DNA from: Acidocella sp. 20-57-95 | Lineage (GTDB): Bacteria > Pseudomonadota > Alphaproteobacteria > Acetobacterales > Acetobacteraceae | Length of the DNA stretch: 64,000 bases | Direction: 5' to 3' | NCBI GenBank assembly: GCA_002255575.1 | Contig: NCAT01000007.1 | Span: 1 to 64,000, forward strand | Shown here: positions 1 to 7,137 of the stretch, piece after piece | Numbering within the stretch: position 1 is the first letter of the stretch | Layout: each line of letters begins with the position of its first letter | Position numbers and translations under genes: made by a program | The notes under the pieces: generated by a model | Told to the model about the DNA's origin: nothing | The model's input: only the letters and a program-made list of their open reading frames with translations | Database searches by the model: none

Positions 1-469
1 CCCATAGCGACCCATAAATCAGCCTTTCAAATGCTGATCCGCTATGAATCAGAGAAAGCCTCGCGCCGGAATCCCCCAGTCAAATGACCACACGCCCTAA
101 TATAACTTATTCGAGTAGCGTTTTATTAATTAAAAGTATTTAAGGTTAAATAAATTATTGTATCTCAAAAAAAGTTTGTTCGTTTTGGTATGACTGTTAT
201 CAAGAATTCACAATTATTACTGACGATACACGCGTCAGATACTCACAAGAAACATGGCTGATTTGTAATCTTTACTCATAAACCGGTCAGATTAGGCGGT
301 AACCCGGACCTGAAGCTGGCACATGGGGGGCTCAACCCGTTCTTCAAGGCGCCCTATTGCGGATATTCGGGCGCGACATTCACACATCATCGCCGGAACA
401 TATCCGACCAATATCCAGACCGGTACGGGGCAAAAGCAGAGCCACGTATATAGGGGAAAATGCCCCGAT
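1..469. other. AT-rich gene-free left end
   Basis: No ORF here has recognisable coding character. Roughly positions 90-280 are clearly richer in A and T than the rest of the window, with runs such as TTTTATTAATTAAAAG. Short open frames near 292-570 run through the tRNA and look like chance. It could be a leader region, a trace of transferred DNA beside the tRNA-Leu gene, or simply intergenic. Nothing decides between these. Confidence 0.5.
3..46. repeat. Nested inverted repeat
   Basis: CATAGC (3-8) is matched by GCTATG (41-46). Inside it, ATCAGC (18-23) is matched by GCTGAT (33-38). The two arms sit around a 9-base loop, with unequal spacers of 9 and 2 bases between the inner and outer stems. 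It could be the terminator hairpin of a gene to the left of the window, or an element end. No T tract follows and the function is unknown. Confidence 0.35.
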
Positions 470-556
470 TGGTGCGGGCGGTCGGAATCGAACCGACACT
501 CTGTCACCAGAACCGGATTTTGAGTCCGGCGCGTCTACCAGTTCCACCACGCCCGC
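470..556 (-). tRNA. tRNA-Leu (CAA)
   Basis: Read on the minus strand this is a class II tRNA of about 87 bases. The acceptor GCGGGCG pairs with CGCCCGC, and an encoded ACCA end lies at 470-473. The anticodon stem CCGGA/TCCGG encloses the loop CTCAAAA, giving anticodon CAA (reads UUG leucine codons). A long variable arm and the T-loop GGTTCGATTCC are visible. The gene's 3' end faces the AT-rich left end of the window; tRNA 3' ends are common integration sites, but I saw no second copy of this end in the window. Confidence 0.95.
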
Positions 557-679
557 ACGGCTCGGGTAGGATTGAGGGGTTAAACGAGGGAGACGGTAAA
601 ATCAACCGTCGAAATTTCACCCCGGTTTCATGTCAGCCATTGTCATCTTGGTTTTGGTTGGCTATAGCCGCGCCACTGG

Positions 680-755
680 TCCCGAATAGCTCAGTTGGTA
701 GAGCTAGCGACTGTTAATCGCTCGGTCGTAGGTTCGAGTCCTACTTCGGGAGCCA
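680..755 (+). tRNA. tRNA-Asn (GUU)
   Basis: A 76-base cloverleaf including an encoded CCA. The acceptor TCCCGAA pairs with TTCGGGA. The D-loop contains AGCTCAGTTGGTAGAGC, the anticodon loop is CTGTTAA with anticodon GTT, and the T-arm contains GGTTCGAGTCC. It is transcribed divergently from tRNA-Leu across about 120 bases, which probably hold both promoters. Confidence 0.96.
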
Positions 756-805
756 GTTTTTCCAGAGGAATATGATTTTCTTAAGGCGCCGTATAGGGTT
801 TTGCG

Positions 806-1876
806 TTATGTCATGCGCTCGAGCGAGGCTGTCATTTGGGCGGCCATGCTGAGCCAGTCGCCAGTTAGATCGACAGTTTGGGTGTGGTGTGCAGGCGCGA
901 AAAGACCCGTCAAGCCGGCTGCGATGGCGGCTGCATTTGGCTCAACCAAATGGGCACGCGCCTGGCCTTCCAACTGTTCGCGCAAGCCGCCGACATTGGT
1001 GGCCAGCACATAGCGCCCTTGGGCAAGAGCCGCCGCCGCGACACCGGACTGGCTGGCTTCACGGTATGGCAATACCAGGGCGTCCGACCATGCCAGCAGC
1101 GCGGGTAGTTCCGACTCAGGGATCCAGCGCTGGTCCACGGTTACATTTGGCAAGTTCCGTAAGCGGTCCAGCTCCGGGGTGGCTGGGCCTTCGCCACATA
1201 TTTTCACGATAAACGGCCGAGCAGCGCCAAGCAGGCTCAGCGCATCTGCCAATAAGTCCAACCCCTTATACGGTAAAAGCCGGCCAAAAAACAGCACACG
1301 CGGGGCGCCCCCGTGCGCGAGGGGTGGCGCCATGGCGCCGAAGCTGAAGGGCGGGTGCCATAATTTGATGATTTTCTGGCCATTTTGGCCGTAATTCTGG
1401 GCGTGTAACTCACCTGCCACATGGCTGCTGAGTGTGATCAAGCAGCTCGCACCGCGCAATAAGCGCTCCTGGTCTAGCAAGCGAAAACTTAACAGGTCAC
1501 CAGGGTGGGGCTGTGCGTCATGGACGATGACAGCGTAGGGGATATTTTGCTGCTGCAAGGCCTTAATCAGGCGTTGGTCGAGCAGAGCTGGCATCGCGCA
1601 AATGGCGAAATCAGGCTGCAGGCGGGCGAGTTTTTTTTGGGTACGGCCGGCCAGAAACGGGTTTAGGCATTTTTGGAGGATAAATTCAAAAACGTCGCGA
1701 TAAGTAGGTTCTACCCAGGCGCAGTCTGGTTGGTTGGGGCCGCTTAATAATTCAGCGCCTGCCGCCAAGGACAACAAAGCCTGGTGCGTGCCGAGCTGGT
1801 TAATGGCTTCGCTTAAGCGTTGTGCGAATAAAGGGCCGGCACCGCGCCGCCCCCAATGCCATACGAGTATTCTCAT
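806..1876 (-). CDS. Glycosyltransferase family 4/1 protein
   Basis: 356 residues with the GT-B layout: a variable N-terminal acceptor half and a C-terminal nucleotide-sugar half. The second half starts with FFGRLLPYKGLDLL (about residues 196-209), the usual family 4 strand and lysine. It continues with SDALVLPYREASQSGVAAAA (about 264-283), which carries the glutamate-containing donor site, and ends near ATNVGGLREQL. There is no signal peptide, so it is cytosolic or membrane-associated. It is the last gene of a minus-strand run and its start overlaps the preceding glycosyltransferase by 4 bases, so the two are probably translated together. Donor and acceptor cannot be read from sequence. Surface polysaccharide or glycolipid assembly is inferred from the neighbouring transferase and sulfotransferase. 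Confidence 0.85.
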   Translation of the reverse strand: MRILVWHWGRRGAGPLFAQRLSEAINQLGTHQALLSLAAGAELLSGPNQPDCAWVEPTYRDVFEFILQKCLNPFLAGRTQKKLARLQPDFAICAMPALLDQRLIKALQQQNIPYAVIVHDAQPHPGDLLSFRLLDQERLLRGASCLITLSSHVAGELHAQNYGQNGQKIIKLWHPPFSFGAMAPPLAHGGAPRVLFFGRLLPYKGLDLLADALSLLGAARPFIVKICGEGPATPELDRLRNLPNVTVDQRWIPESELPALLAWSDALVLPYREASQSGVAAAALAQGRYVLATNVGGLREQLEGQARAHLVEPNAAAIAAGLTGLFAPAHHTQTVDLTGDWLSMAAQMTASLERMT

Positions 1877-3075
1877 ACAATGCCGTTCGCGGCGGCGGCG
1901 GCTAATACTGGTTCAGCACCCAGTTTTAAACGCGCATAGGCTTGGCCAGCGGCACCAAGGCGCGCGCGCAGCGCGGGATCGTCCGCCAGTTTTCGCAAGC
2001 CAGCGGCGGCATCTTCAATGTCGGGCTCGGCCCAGAGCGCGCCTGGCATTTCATAAGTGCCGCGCGGGTCTATCACCGGCACCAATTTGTGCGAGACCAG
2101 GATCGAGGTCTCGGGCGTCATGAAATCGACATTGCCGGACCAGCCAGTGGCGATCACCGGGCGGCCCAACAGCATGGCGGTGGCCGGGATGAGCCCGAAA
2201 CCTTCAGCACGGTGCAGGGAGAGGATAATGTCGCTCACCGCGATCAGGCCGCGTAGTTCTGGTTCGGGCAAAGTTTCAGTCATGAGTTGAATGTTGCGTG
2301 CCGCGCCGACGGCGGTACGGATCAAAGCGAGGTCATCAGCGTAATCTCTCACACCGGAGAGTTTCATTACGAAAAGATAATTATCATTATCACCAAAGGC
2401 AGCTTTAAAGGCAGCGATGGCGGCGAGAGGATTTTTGCGGACCATGCTGGAGGCCAGGTTGAAGATGGTCAGCACGATGATTTTATCTTGCGGCAAGCCG
2501 AAGCTGTTGCGATCGCCGGCGAATGGTAGGGGCCCTGTTGCCACGGGATAAGGTACCACCCTCACCCGCCCTGGGACGATGGCTTGCATTGCATCGGCAC
2601 AAAATTGCGATGGTGCCCAGACTTCGTGCACGAATTTGCCCGCATAATGCCATTGCTTAGGAACAACGGGGAGTTCCCACACCCACATGCCGATGACGCG
2701 GCGGTGACGCAAAATATCCCTTGGCAAGCGTGACAGGCCGACTGGCAAAATGGGGGCATTGACCACGGCGAGCAATGCGGCGTGTGGTGAAATGGTGCCT
2801 TCAAATGCTGGCACCACACTGGGCAGCCCGAGATTCATGCTACCGCGAGCCAGGCCATGCGCGGCAAATACATCATGCATAATCCGCGCACTTTCCGCGA
2901 GGCCATTGGCACCTGCCATATCACCGGCCACCACAATACCGTCGCTTTTGGCAGGTGGCACGGCGTCCGGCTTGCGGGTCAGGGCGGCGGCGATGCCGCT
3001 CATGGCGTTGCGGCGAAATTCCCGCGGGAGAAGACGCCAGGCCGCATGACCTGCTTTTAGAATTTGGTGCTTCAT
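1873..3075 (-). CDS. Glycosyltransferase family 4/1 protein
   Basis: 400 residues, GT-B type. The central segment FNLASSMVRKNPLAAIAAF (about 205-223) is the usual start of the donor half with its conserved K. LHRAEGFGLIPATAMLLGRP (about 287-306) is the E-x7-E donor-binding motif, with E291, followed by ATGWSGN. The N-terminus carries a Gly-rich stretch around residues 51-60 after a basic leader; no signal peptide is evident. It sits between the sulfotransferase and a second glycosyltransferase, sharing 4 bases with the latter. It probably adds one sugar to an exported glycan. Substrate unknown. Confidence 0.85.
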   Translation of the reverse strand: MKHQILKAGHAAWRLLPREFRRNAMSGIAAALTRKPDAVPPAKSDGIVVAGDMAGANGLAESARIMHDVFAAHGLARGSMNLGLPSVVPAFEGTISPHAALLAVVNAPILPVGLSRLPRDILRHRRVIGMWVWELPVVPKQWHYAGKFVHEVWAPSQFCADAMQAIVPGRVRVVPYPVATGPLPFAGDRNSFGLPQDKIIVLTIFNLASSMVRKNPLAAIAAFKAAFGDNDNYLFVMKLSGVRDYADDLALIRTAVGAARNIQLMTETLPEPELRGLIAVSDIILSLHRAEGFGLIPATAMLLGRPVIATGWSGNVDFMTPETSILVSHKLVPVIDPRGTYEMPGALWAEPDIEDAAAGLRKLADDPALRARLGAAGQAYARLKLGAEPVLAAAAANGIV

Positions 3076-3124
3076 AATGCCAACTTAACGCGGCAAAATA
3101 GCGGTAGCGTCAAGGATGCGAAGT

Positions 3125-4372
3125 TTACGGTGTGACATGAAAATGATCCACATAGTCCGCAAATTGCGGGGCGAGGCGTTCCGGCCTAATGTTGAAATGG
3201 CCCAGCGGGTAGCGCCGCAGACCCGTATAACCGCCGCGCGGATTGGCCGCCAGTGACGCCAAAACGGCGTTCTTTGCAGCGTTCGAAAGTTCCATACCAA
3301 AATTGCCATAAATTTTTTGCAATGCGGCAAGCGGGTCAGCAATCAGTTCTTCGTAATGAATATTTTGCTTGGCTTTGGGCGGGATATCCGTGCGTTGGTC
3401 GAACATGATCAGCTCATGCGCGCCTTCGATCCAACGGCTGGTGACTTGCTCACCAATTTCGACGGGATCGACATGTTTTAGAAATGGCCGGCGCAGAACT
3501 TCGGTGAGATGAGCCACCGAAGCGAAGACCTTCATTGGGTCGCGGTGCACCACAATGAAGCGCGCGTCTGGGTAGGTTTGTAAAATCGCGTCGATGGTGA
3601 ACACATGGTCTGGGCATTTTAATACCCAACGCGGAGACTGAATGCCGTGCTGCAAGACCTGTAAAAATTTTTTGTGAAACTGGAAAGCTTCACGGTGGCC
3701 GTGATTGATTAGCCATTGCTGGTAGGAAGGCACCCGGAAATTGGTGTCAAACCGCAGGCTCTGAAAGACTTGCGACGTTATTTCGGTGCATTCCTGTGGA
3801 CTATCCGCAACGACCGGATGCGCTTGTGCAAAGCCGGGGGCAAGGCCCGCAAAAAATTTGAGCTGATTTTCAACGATGCGAACATGGCGGTGTTGCGCCG
3901 GGTTGAAGCCGGGGGGACGCGGTGACGGGTACATGGTCTGCCACATGCGCGGCACCTGGTTGGCATCATCCAGGGCCATGAGTGCATGTAGAAACGTGGT
4001 GCCACTGCGCGGTAGGCCAAGGATGAAAATGGGCGCGCTGACCGCGGCTTGGCCGATGGCGGGGTTTTGGCGATGCTGGGTTTCAATTTGCTCGGCATTG
4101 CGCAGCAACCTGAGGCAGTCAAAACGTGCCGCCATGGTACCGAACAATGATAGCTCGGATTCCGTGTTCAACGATGCGACGAGCTGCAGCAAACCTTGGA
4201 TGGCAGCAGGGCTGGGGCTGGCTTTGGCGGCCCGCAGCAAGCTGGCTGCGTCGCATTTAGGGCGCAATATTTTCGGTAATAGATCATCCGCGATGCCAAG
4301 GATTGCGGCGATGGCGCGAAACCGCCAACTCTGTGGGCTGGTGGTTTCTGGGCTAGCAGGCTGCGTATTCAT
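3125..4372 (-). CDS. Sulfotransferase family protein
   Basis: 415 residues matching the bacterial sulfotransferase fold (PF13469 type). The PAPS-binding 5'-phosphosulfate loop is LGLPRSGTTFLHA (about 119-131). The 3'-phosphate-binding segment is RFIVVHRDPMKVFAS (about 271-285), with the conserved Arg and Ser. KCPDH (about 252-256) lies before it. The family moves sulfate from PAPS to a hydroxyl on a sugar, lipid or small molecule. No signal peptide or membrane segment is seen. It is upstream of two glycosyltransferases on the same strand, only 49 bases from the first, so a sulfated glycan or glycolipid is a reasonable inference. No PAPS synthesis genes are in the window. Confidence 0.85.
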   Translation of the reverse strand: MNTQPASPETTSPQSWRFRAIAAILGIADDLLPKILRPKCDAASLLRAAKASPSPAAIQGLLQLVASLNTESELSLFGTMAARFDCLRLLRNAEQIETQHRQNPAIGQAAVSAPIFILGLPRSGTTFLHALMALDDANQVPRMWQTMYPSPRPPGFNPAQHRHVRIVENQLKFFAGLAPGFAQAHPVVADSPQECTEITSQVFQSLRFDTNFRVPSYQQWLINHGHREAFQFHKKFLQVLQHGIQSPRWVLKCPDHVFTIDAILQTYPDARFIVVHRDPMKVFASVAHLTEVLRRPFLKHVDPVEIGEQVTSRWIEGAHELIMFDQRTDIPPKAKQNIHYEELIADPLAALQKIYGNFGMELSNAAKNAVLASLAANPRGGYTGLRRYPLGHFNIRPERLAPQFADYVDHFHVTP

Positions 4373-4381
4373 TAAGCACGG

Positions 4382-4921
4382 TTAAATGGCGTTGGCGCGC
4401 AGCTGGCTAAAGAATTTGGCGCGTACTTTGGCGACTTTTGGCGCAACGACCGCCTGACAATACCCGGCATAGGGATTGCGAGCGTAATAATTATCGTGCT
4501 CGGGCTCGGCCTGATAGAATACCGGGGCCGGTTGCACTTGCGTGACGATTTTGCCCGGCCAGAGGCTGGCAAATTCTGCAATGGCCGCCTGGGCAGACTG
4601 CGCCTGCGCCGGGCTGTGGGTGAAAATCACGGAGCGGTATTGCGTGCCGACATCCGCCCCCTGGCGGTTGAGCGTGGTGGGATCGTGAATTGTGAAAAAC
4701 ACCTTGAGCAAATCATCATAGCTGATGATTGAGGGGTCGAAGGTGATTTGCACCACCTCGGCATGGCCGGTGGCACCCGAGCAGACCTGCTTGTAGCTGG
4801 GGTGCTCAACATGACCACCTGCATAACCCGATTGTACCGTTAAAATGCCGGCAAGCTCGGAATATGCCGCTTCCAGGCACCAAAAACAGCCGCCGCCCAA
4901 GGTTGCAATCTCAGTCTTCAT
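4382..4921 (-). CDS. msrA: Peptide-methionine (S)-S-oxide reductase
   Basis: MsrA reduces methionine-S-sulfoxide in proteins and free methionine. The signature GGGCFWCLEA is at residues 9-18, with catalytic Cys12. The conserved GYAGGHVEHPSY and GHAEVVQITFDP follow, and a candidate resolving Cys lies in AGYCQAVV near the C-terminus. The start is the ATG at 4921, because AAAGG lies 8 bases before it; the in-frame GTG three codons upstream has no such site. It follows the EVE-domain gene by 12 bases and precedes the sulfotransferase by 9, so it is mid-operon. 179 residues is a usual length. Confidence 0.96.
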   Translation of the reverse strand: MKTEIATLGGGCFWCLEAAYSELAGILTVQSGYAGGHVEHPSYKQVCSGATGHAEVVQITFDPSIISYDDLLKVFFTIHDPTTLNRQGADVGTQYRSVIFTHSPAQAQSAQAAIAEFASLWPGKIVTQVQPAPVFYQAEPEHDNYYARNPYAGYCQAVVAPKVAKVRAKFFSQLRANAI

Positions 4922-4933
4922 GGAAAACACCTT

Positions 4934-5344
4934 TCATGTCATGCCGCCCAGTGAGCAGATGCGCTGCCAATGCGCTTGGCCCACCGGTGCCACTGATAAG
5001 CGTGAGAGTCGAACTAGCGCAAAATCATCAAATGCTGGATCCGATTTAATGTGAGCGAGTGTAACGGGACGTGGGAGCGGTTGCAGCGCTTGCATGTCCA
5101 CGCATACCCAGTCCCCCGCCTCGGCCGTGGGGTCCGGGTAGGCTTCACGCACCACTTCAACGATGCCGACAATTTCCTTGCCGATGTTGGAGTGGTAAAA
5201 AAACGCTAGATCGCCGATTTTCATGGCTTTCAGGTTGTTTTTGGCCTGGTGGTTGCGCACGCCGGTCCAGGGTTCAACCTTGTTGGCCATTTGTTGGTCC
5301 CAGGAGAACGCATCCGGCTCAGATTTTACCAGCCAGTAATTCAT
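4934..5344 (-). CDS. EVE domain-containing protein
   Basis: 136 residues forming a complete EVE (PUA-like) domain. It starts MNYWLVKSEPDAFSW and continues with WTGVRNHQAKNNL and MKIGDLAFFYHSN, as in bacterial thymocyte-nuclear-protein-1-like proteins. EVE domains are related to readers of modified bases in nucleic acids; the role of stand-alone bacterial forms is unsettled. The start overlaps the YciI-like gene by 4 bases (ATGA) and MsrA follows directly, a housekeeping-looking grouping. Nothing nearby points to a restriction or defence context. Confidence 0.9.
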   Translation of the reverse strand: MNYWLVKSEPDAFSWDQQMANKVEPWTGVRNHQAKNNLKAMKIGDLAFFYHSNIGKEIVGIVEVVREAYPDPTAEAGDWVCVDMQALQPLPRPVTLAHIKSDPAFDDFALVRLSRLSVAPVGQAHWQRICSLGGMT

Positions 5345-5637
5345 CCCAGCAGCTTTCCATCCTGGAAGACCGTTCGAAAGCCGCTGATGCTGATCATCTC
5401 AAACAGGCCGGCTTCGATATAAGGGTCACCTTCAAACAAGGCGCGGGCATGGGCTTCATCGTTCGCTTCCACCACCAGCACGCTGCCGAACGGGTTGCCA
5501 TCGGCGCCCAGAAGCGGGCCACCATAGGCGAGCTTGGCCTCTGGCTGGCTTTTCCAATAGGCCAAATGCGCCGGACGGGTGGCTTTACGGGTCGCGAGCC
5601 CGCCTTCTTTGTCGTGCGCGATGAGAATGAACTTCAT
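5341..5637 (-). CDS. YciI family protein
   Basis: 98 residues with the compact ferredoxin-like YciI fold. MKFILIAHDKEG opens the protein, RPAHLAYW carries the conserved His, and a gain-of-function-like loop GGPLLGADGNPFGSVLVVEA is followed by FEGDPYIEAGLF, the family's DP-Y-AG-L signature. Family members are small stand-alone proteins, some thought to be catalytic through a His-Asp pair; the substrate is not known. It is the first gene of the minus-strand run ending at 806 and is divergent from ccmC, so the 68-base gap 5638-5705 must hold both promoters. Confidence 0.85.
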   Translation of the reverse strand: MKFILIAHDKEGGLATRKATRPAHLAYWKSQPEAKLAYGGPLLGADGNPFGSVLVVEANDEAHARALFEGDPYIEAGLFEMISISGFRTVFQDGKLLG

Positions 5638-5705
5638 GCTGTAGGGCTCCGATTAAACTGAGGTTAACATAGGGTGATCTCGGCAAGCTTCAAATTTTAG
5701 GATTG

Positions 5706-6506
5706 ATGACCTATTACAGCGATATGAGCGAAAAAATACTTAGTCCTGATGCCCCTGTCCTAGGCCGTACCGGGTCTTGGCTGCACCGCTTCGCCAATCC
5801 TGGGCGGTTTTTGCGGCTAGCGCAGCCGGCTTTGCCGTGGCTGGCGGCGTTCTCCATTGTGCTGACGGTGGTGGGAATCGTGTGGGGTTACGCATTTGCC
5901 CCAGCGGACTGGGAACAGGGGGACGCCGCGCGGATAATGTATGTGCATGTGCCGGCCGCCTGGGTGGCAATGGCTGGCTATGCAGCGCTGGCAGTTTGCT
6001 CTTTCTTTTCAATCGTCTGGCGGCACCCGCTGGCGGATTTGGCGGCTGAGGAAATTGGCCCGGTGGGGGCTGGCTTCACGTTTGTGTGCTTAGTTTCCGG
6101 CGCCTTGTGGGGCAAGCCGATGTGGGGCGCCTATTGGGTGTGGGATGCCAGGCTGACATCGGTGCTGGTGCTGTTTTTTCTGTATCTGGGGCATATCGCG
6201 CTGATCCGGGCGTTTGATAATCGCAGCCATGGTTACCGGGCAGCGGCGATTCTGGCATTGGTGGGCGCGGTGAATTTACCGATCATCGTATTCTCGGTGC
6301 AGTGGTGGAATACTTTGCACCAGGGCAACACAATTTCGGTAACAGGTGGCTCGAAAATTTACATCACCATGTTGTACCCGCTGCTGATTGCGTCATTGGG
6401 GTTTTATATGAGCTTCCTTACCTTGGTGACGGCGCGGCTATGTGCGGCGATTATGGAACGTAAAACCCGGGCTTTATTGCTGGCGGCGGCGGAGCGCGAG
6501 GCATGA
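5706..6506 (+). CDS. ccmC: Heme exporter protein CcmC
   Basis: About 266 residues, an inner-membrane protein with six predicted membrane segments. It presents heme to CcmE in System I cytochrome c maturation. The WWD-type stretch is present around GAYWVWDARLTSVLVLF, with flanking His residues in MYVHVPAAWVAMAG and WWNTLHQGNTIS. The ATG at 5706 is preceded closely by AGGA; a second ATG at 5724 (MSEKIL) is possible. It is the first gene of the ccm operon, and ccmD starts inside its stop codon (ATGA at 6503). Confidence 0.95.
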   Translation: MTYYSDMSEKILSPDAPVLGRTGSWLHRFANPGRFLRLAQPALPWLAAFSIVLTVVGIVWGYAFAPADWEQGDAARIMYVHVPAAWVAMAGYAALAVCSFFSIVWRHPLADLAAEEIGPVGAGFTFVCLVSGALWGKPMWGAYWVWDARLTSVLVLFFLYLGHIALIRAFDNRSHGYRAAAILALVGAVNLPIIVFSVQWWNTLHQGNTISVTGGSKIYITMLYPLLIASLGFYMSFLTLVTARLCAAIMERKTRALLLAAAEREA

Positions 6507-6631
6507 ACTTAACGCCGTTCATTGATGGCAGCTACGGCATAACGGTGCTGTTTCTGATTGGTATTTTTGTGCTGACCTTAAACCGCTACCGCAGTGCCAT
6601 AAAGCGCTTAGCGGCGGTTGAGAAACGCTGA
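6503..6631 (+). CDS. ccmD: Heme exporter protein CcmD
   Basis: A 42-residue protein starting at the ATGA shared with the ccmC stop and ending in TGATG shared with the ccmE start. It begins MNLTPFIDGSYG, then has one membrane helix (ITVLFLIGIFVLTL) and a basic tail NRYRSAIKRLAAVEKR. That is the usual CcmD pattern of a short N-out segment, one helix and a charged cytosolic tail. CcmD is needed to release holo-CcmE from the CcmABC complex. Confidence 0.93.
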   Translation: MNLTPFIDGSYGITVLFLIGIFVLTLNRYRSAIKRLAAVEKR

Positions 6632-7137
6632 TGCGGACCAGCAAAAAGCGGCGACTATACTTGTTACTGGGCTGCGGCTTGGCGCTGAGTGCGGCAACGG
6701 GTCTCTCTTTGATGGCATTTTCCTCTACCCTCACCTATTTCCTGGGGCCGCGCGAAGTGCTGGCTAAAAACCCGGCGCCGGGGATGGATTTTCGGCTGGG
6801 AGGAATTGTGCAGGTGGGCACCGTGAATACGGTAATAACCAATAACACACCGACGACGCATTTTAGGGTCACGGATGGACGAGCTTCGATTCCCGTGACC
6901 TTCACCGGCGTGCTACCGGATTTGTTCCGTGAGGGTCAGGGCGTGGTGGCGATTGGCGCGATGTCCCCCGATGGCAGTTTTGCGGCATCTGAAGTGCTGG
7001 CCAAACATGGCTCCACCTATATGCCGAAAGATGTTGAGCAATCCTTGAAAGAGGCCGGGAAATGGGACCCGAAATTTGGGCCACCACCTGATGCCTCGAC
7101 GTGGAATACCATGAATGTAAAGGCGAGCGGTTCATGA
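6631..7137 (+). CDS. ccmE: Cytochrome c maturation heme chaperone CcmE
   Basis: 168 residues with an N-terminal signal anchor (about 8-37) and a periplasmic OB-fold beta barrel. The heme-binding segment reads VLAKHGSTYMPKDV. The covalent heme ligand His is H126 and the axial Tyr is Y130, in the correct H-x3-Y spacing. The usual HDENY core is here HGSTY, so the acidic pair is missing. GGIVQVGTV and FRVTDG are typical barrel strands. It overlaps ccmD by one base and ccmF by four. It takes heme from CcmC and hands it to CcmF/H. Confidence 0.94.
   Translation: MRTSKKRRLYLLLGCGLALSAATGLSLMAFSSTLTYFLGPREVLAKNPAPGMDFRLGGIVQVGTVNTVITNNTPTTHFRVTDGRASIPVTFTGVLPDLFREGQGVVAIGAMSPDGSFAASEVLAKHGSTYMPKDVEQSLKEAGKWDPKFGPPPDASTWNTMNVKASGS

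Noticed and set aside
453..466. Terminator for tRNA-Leu
   Set aside because: Only a 4-bp GGGG/CCCC stem with no T-run; too weak to report as a feature.
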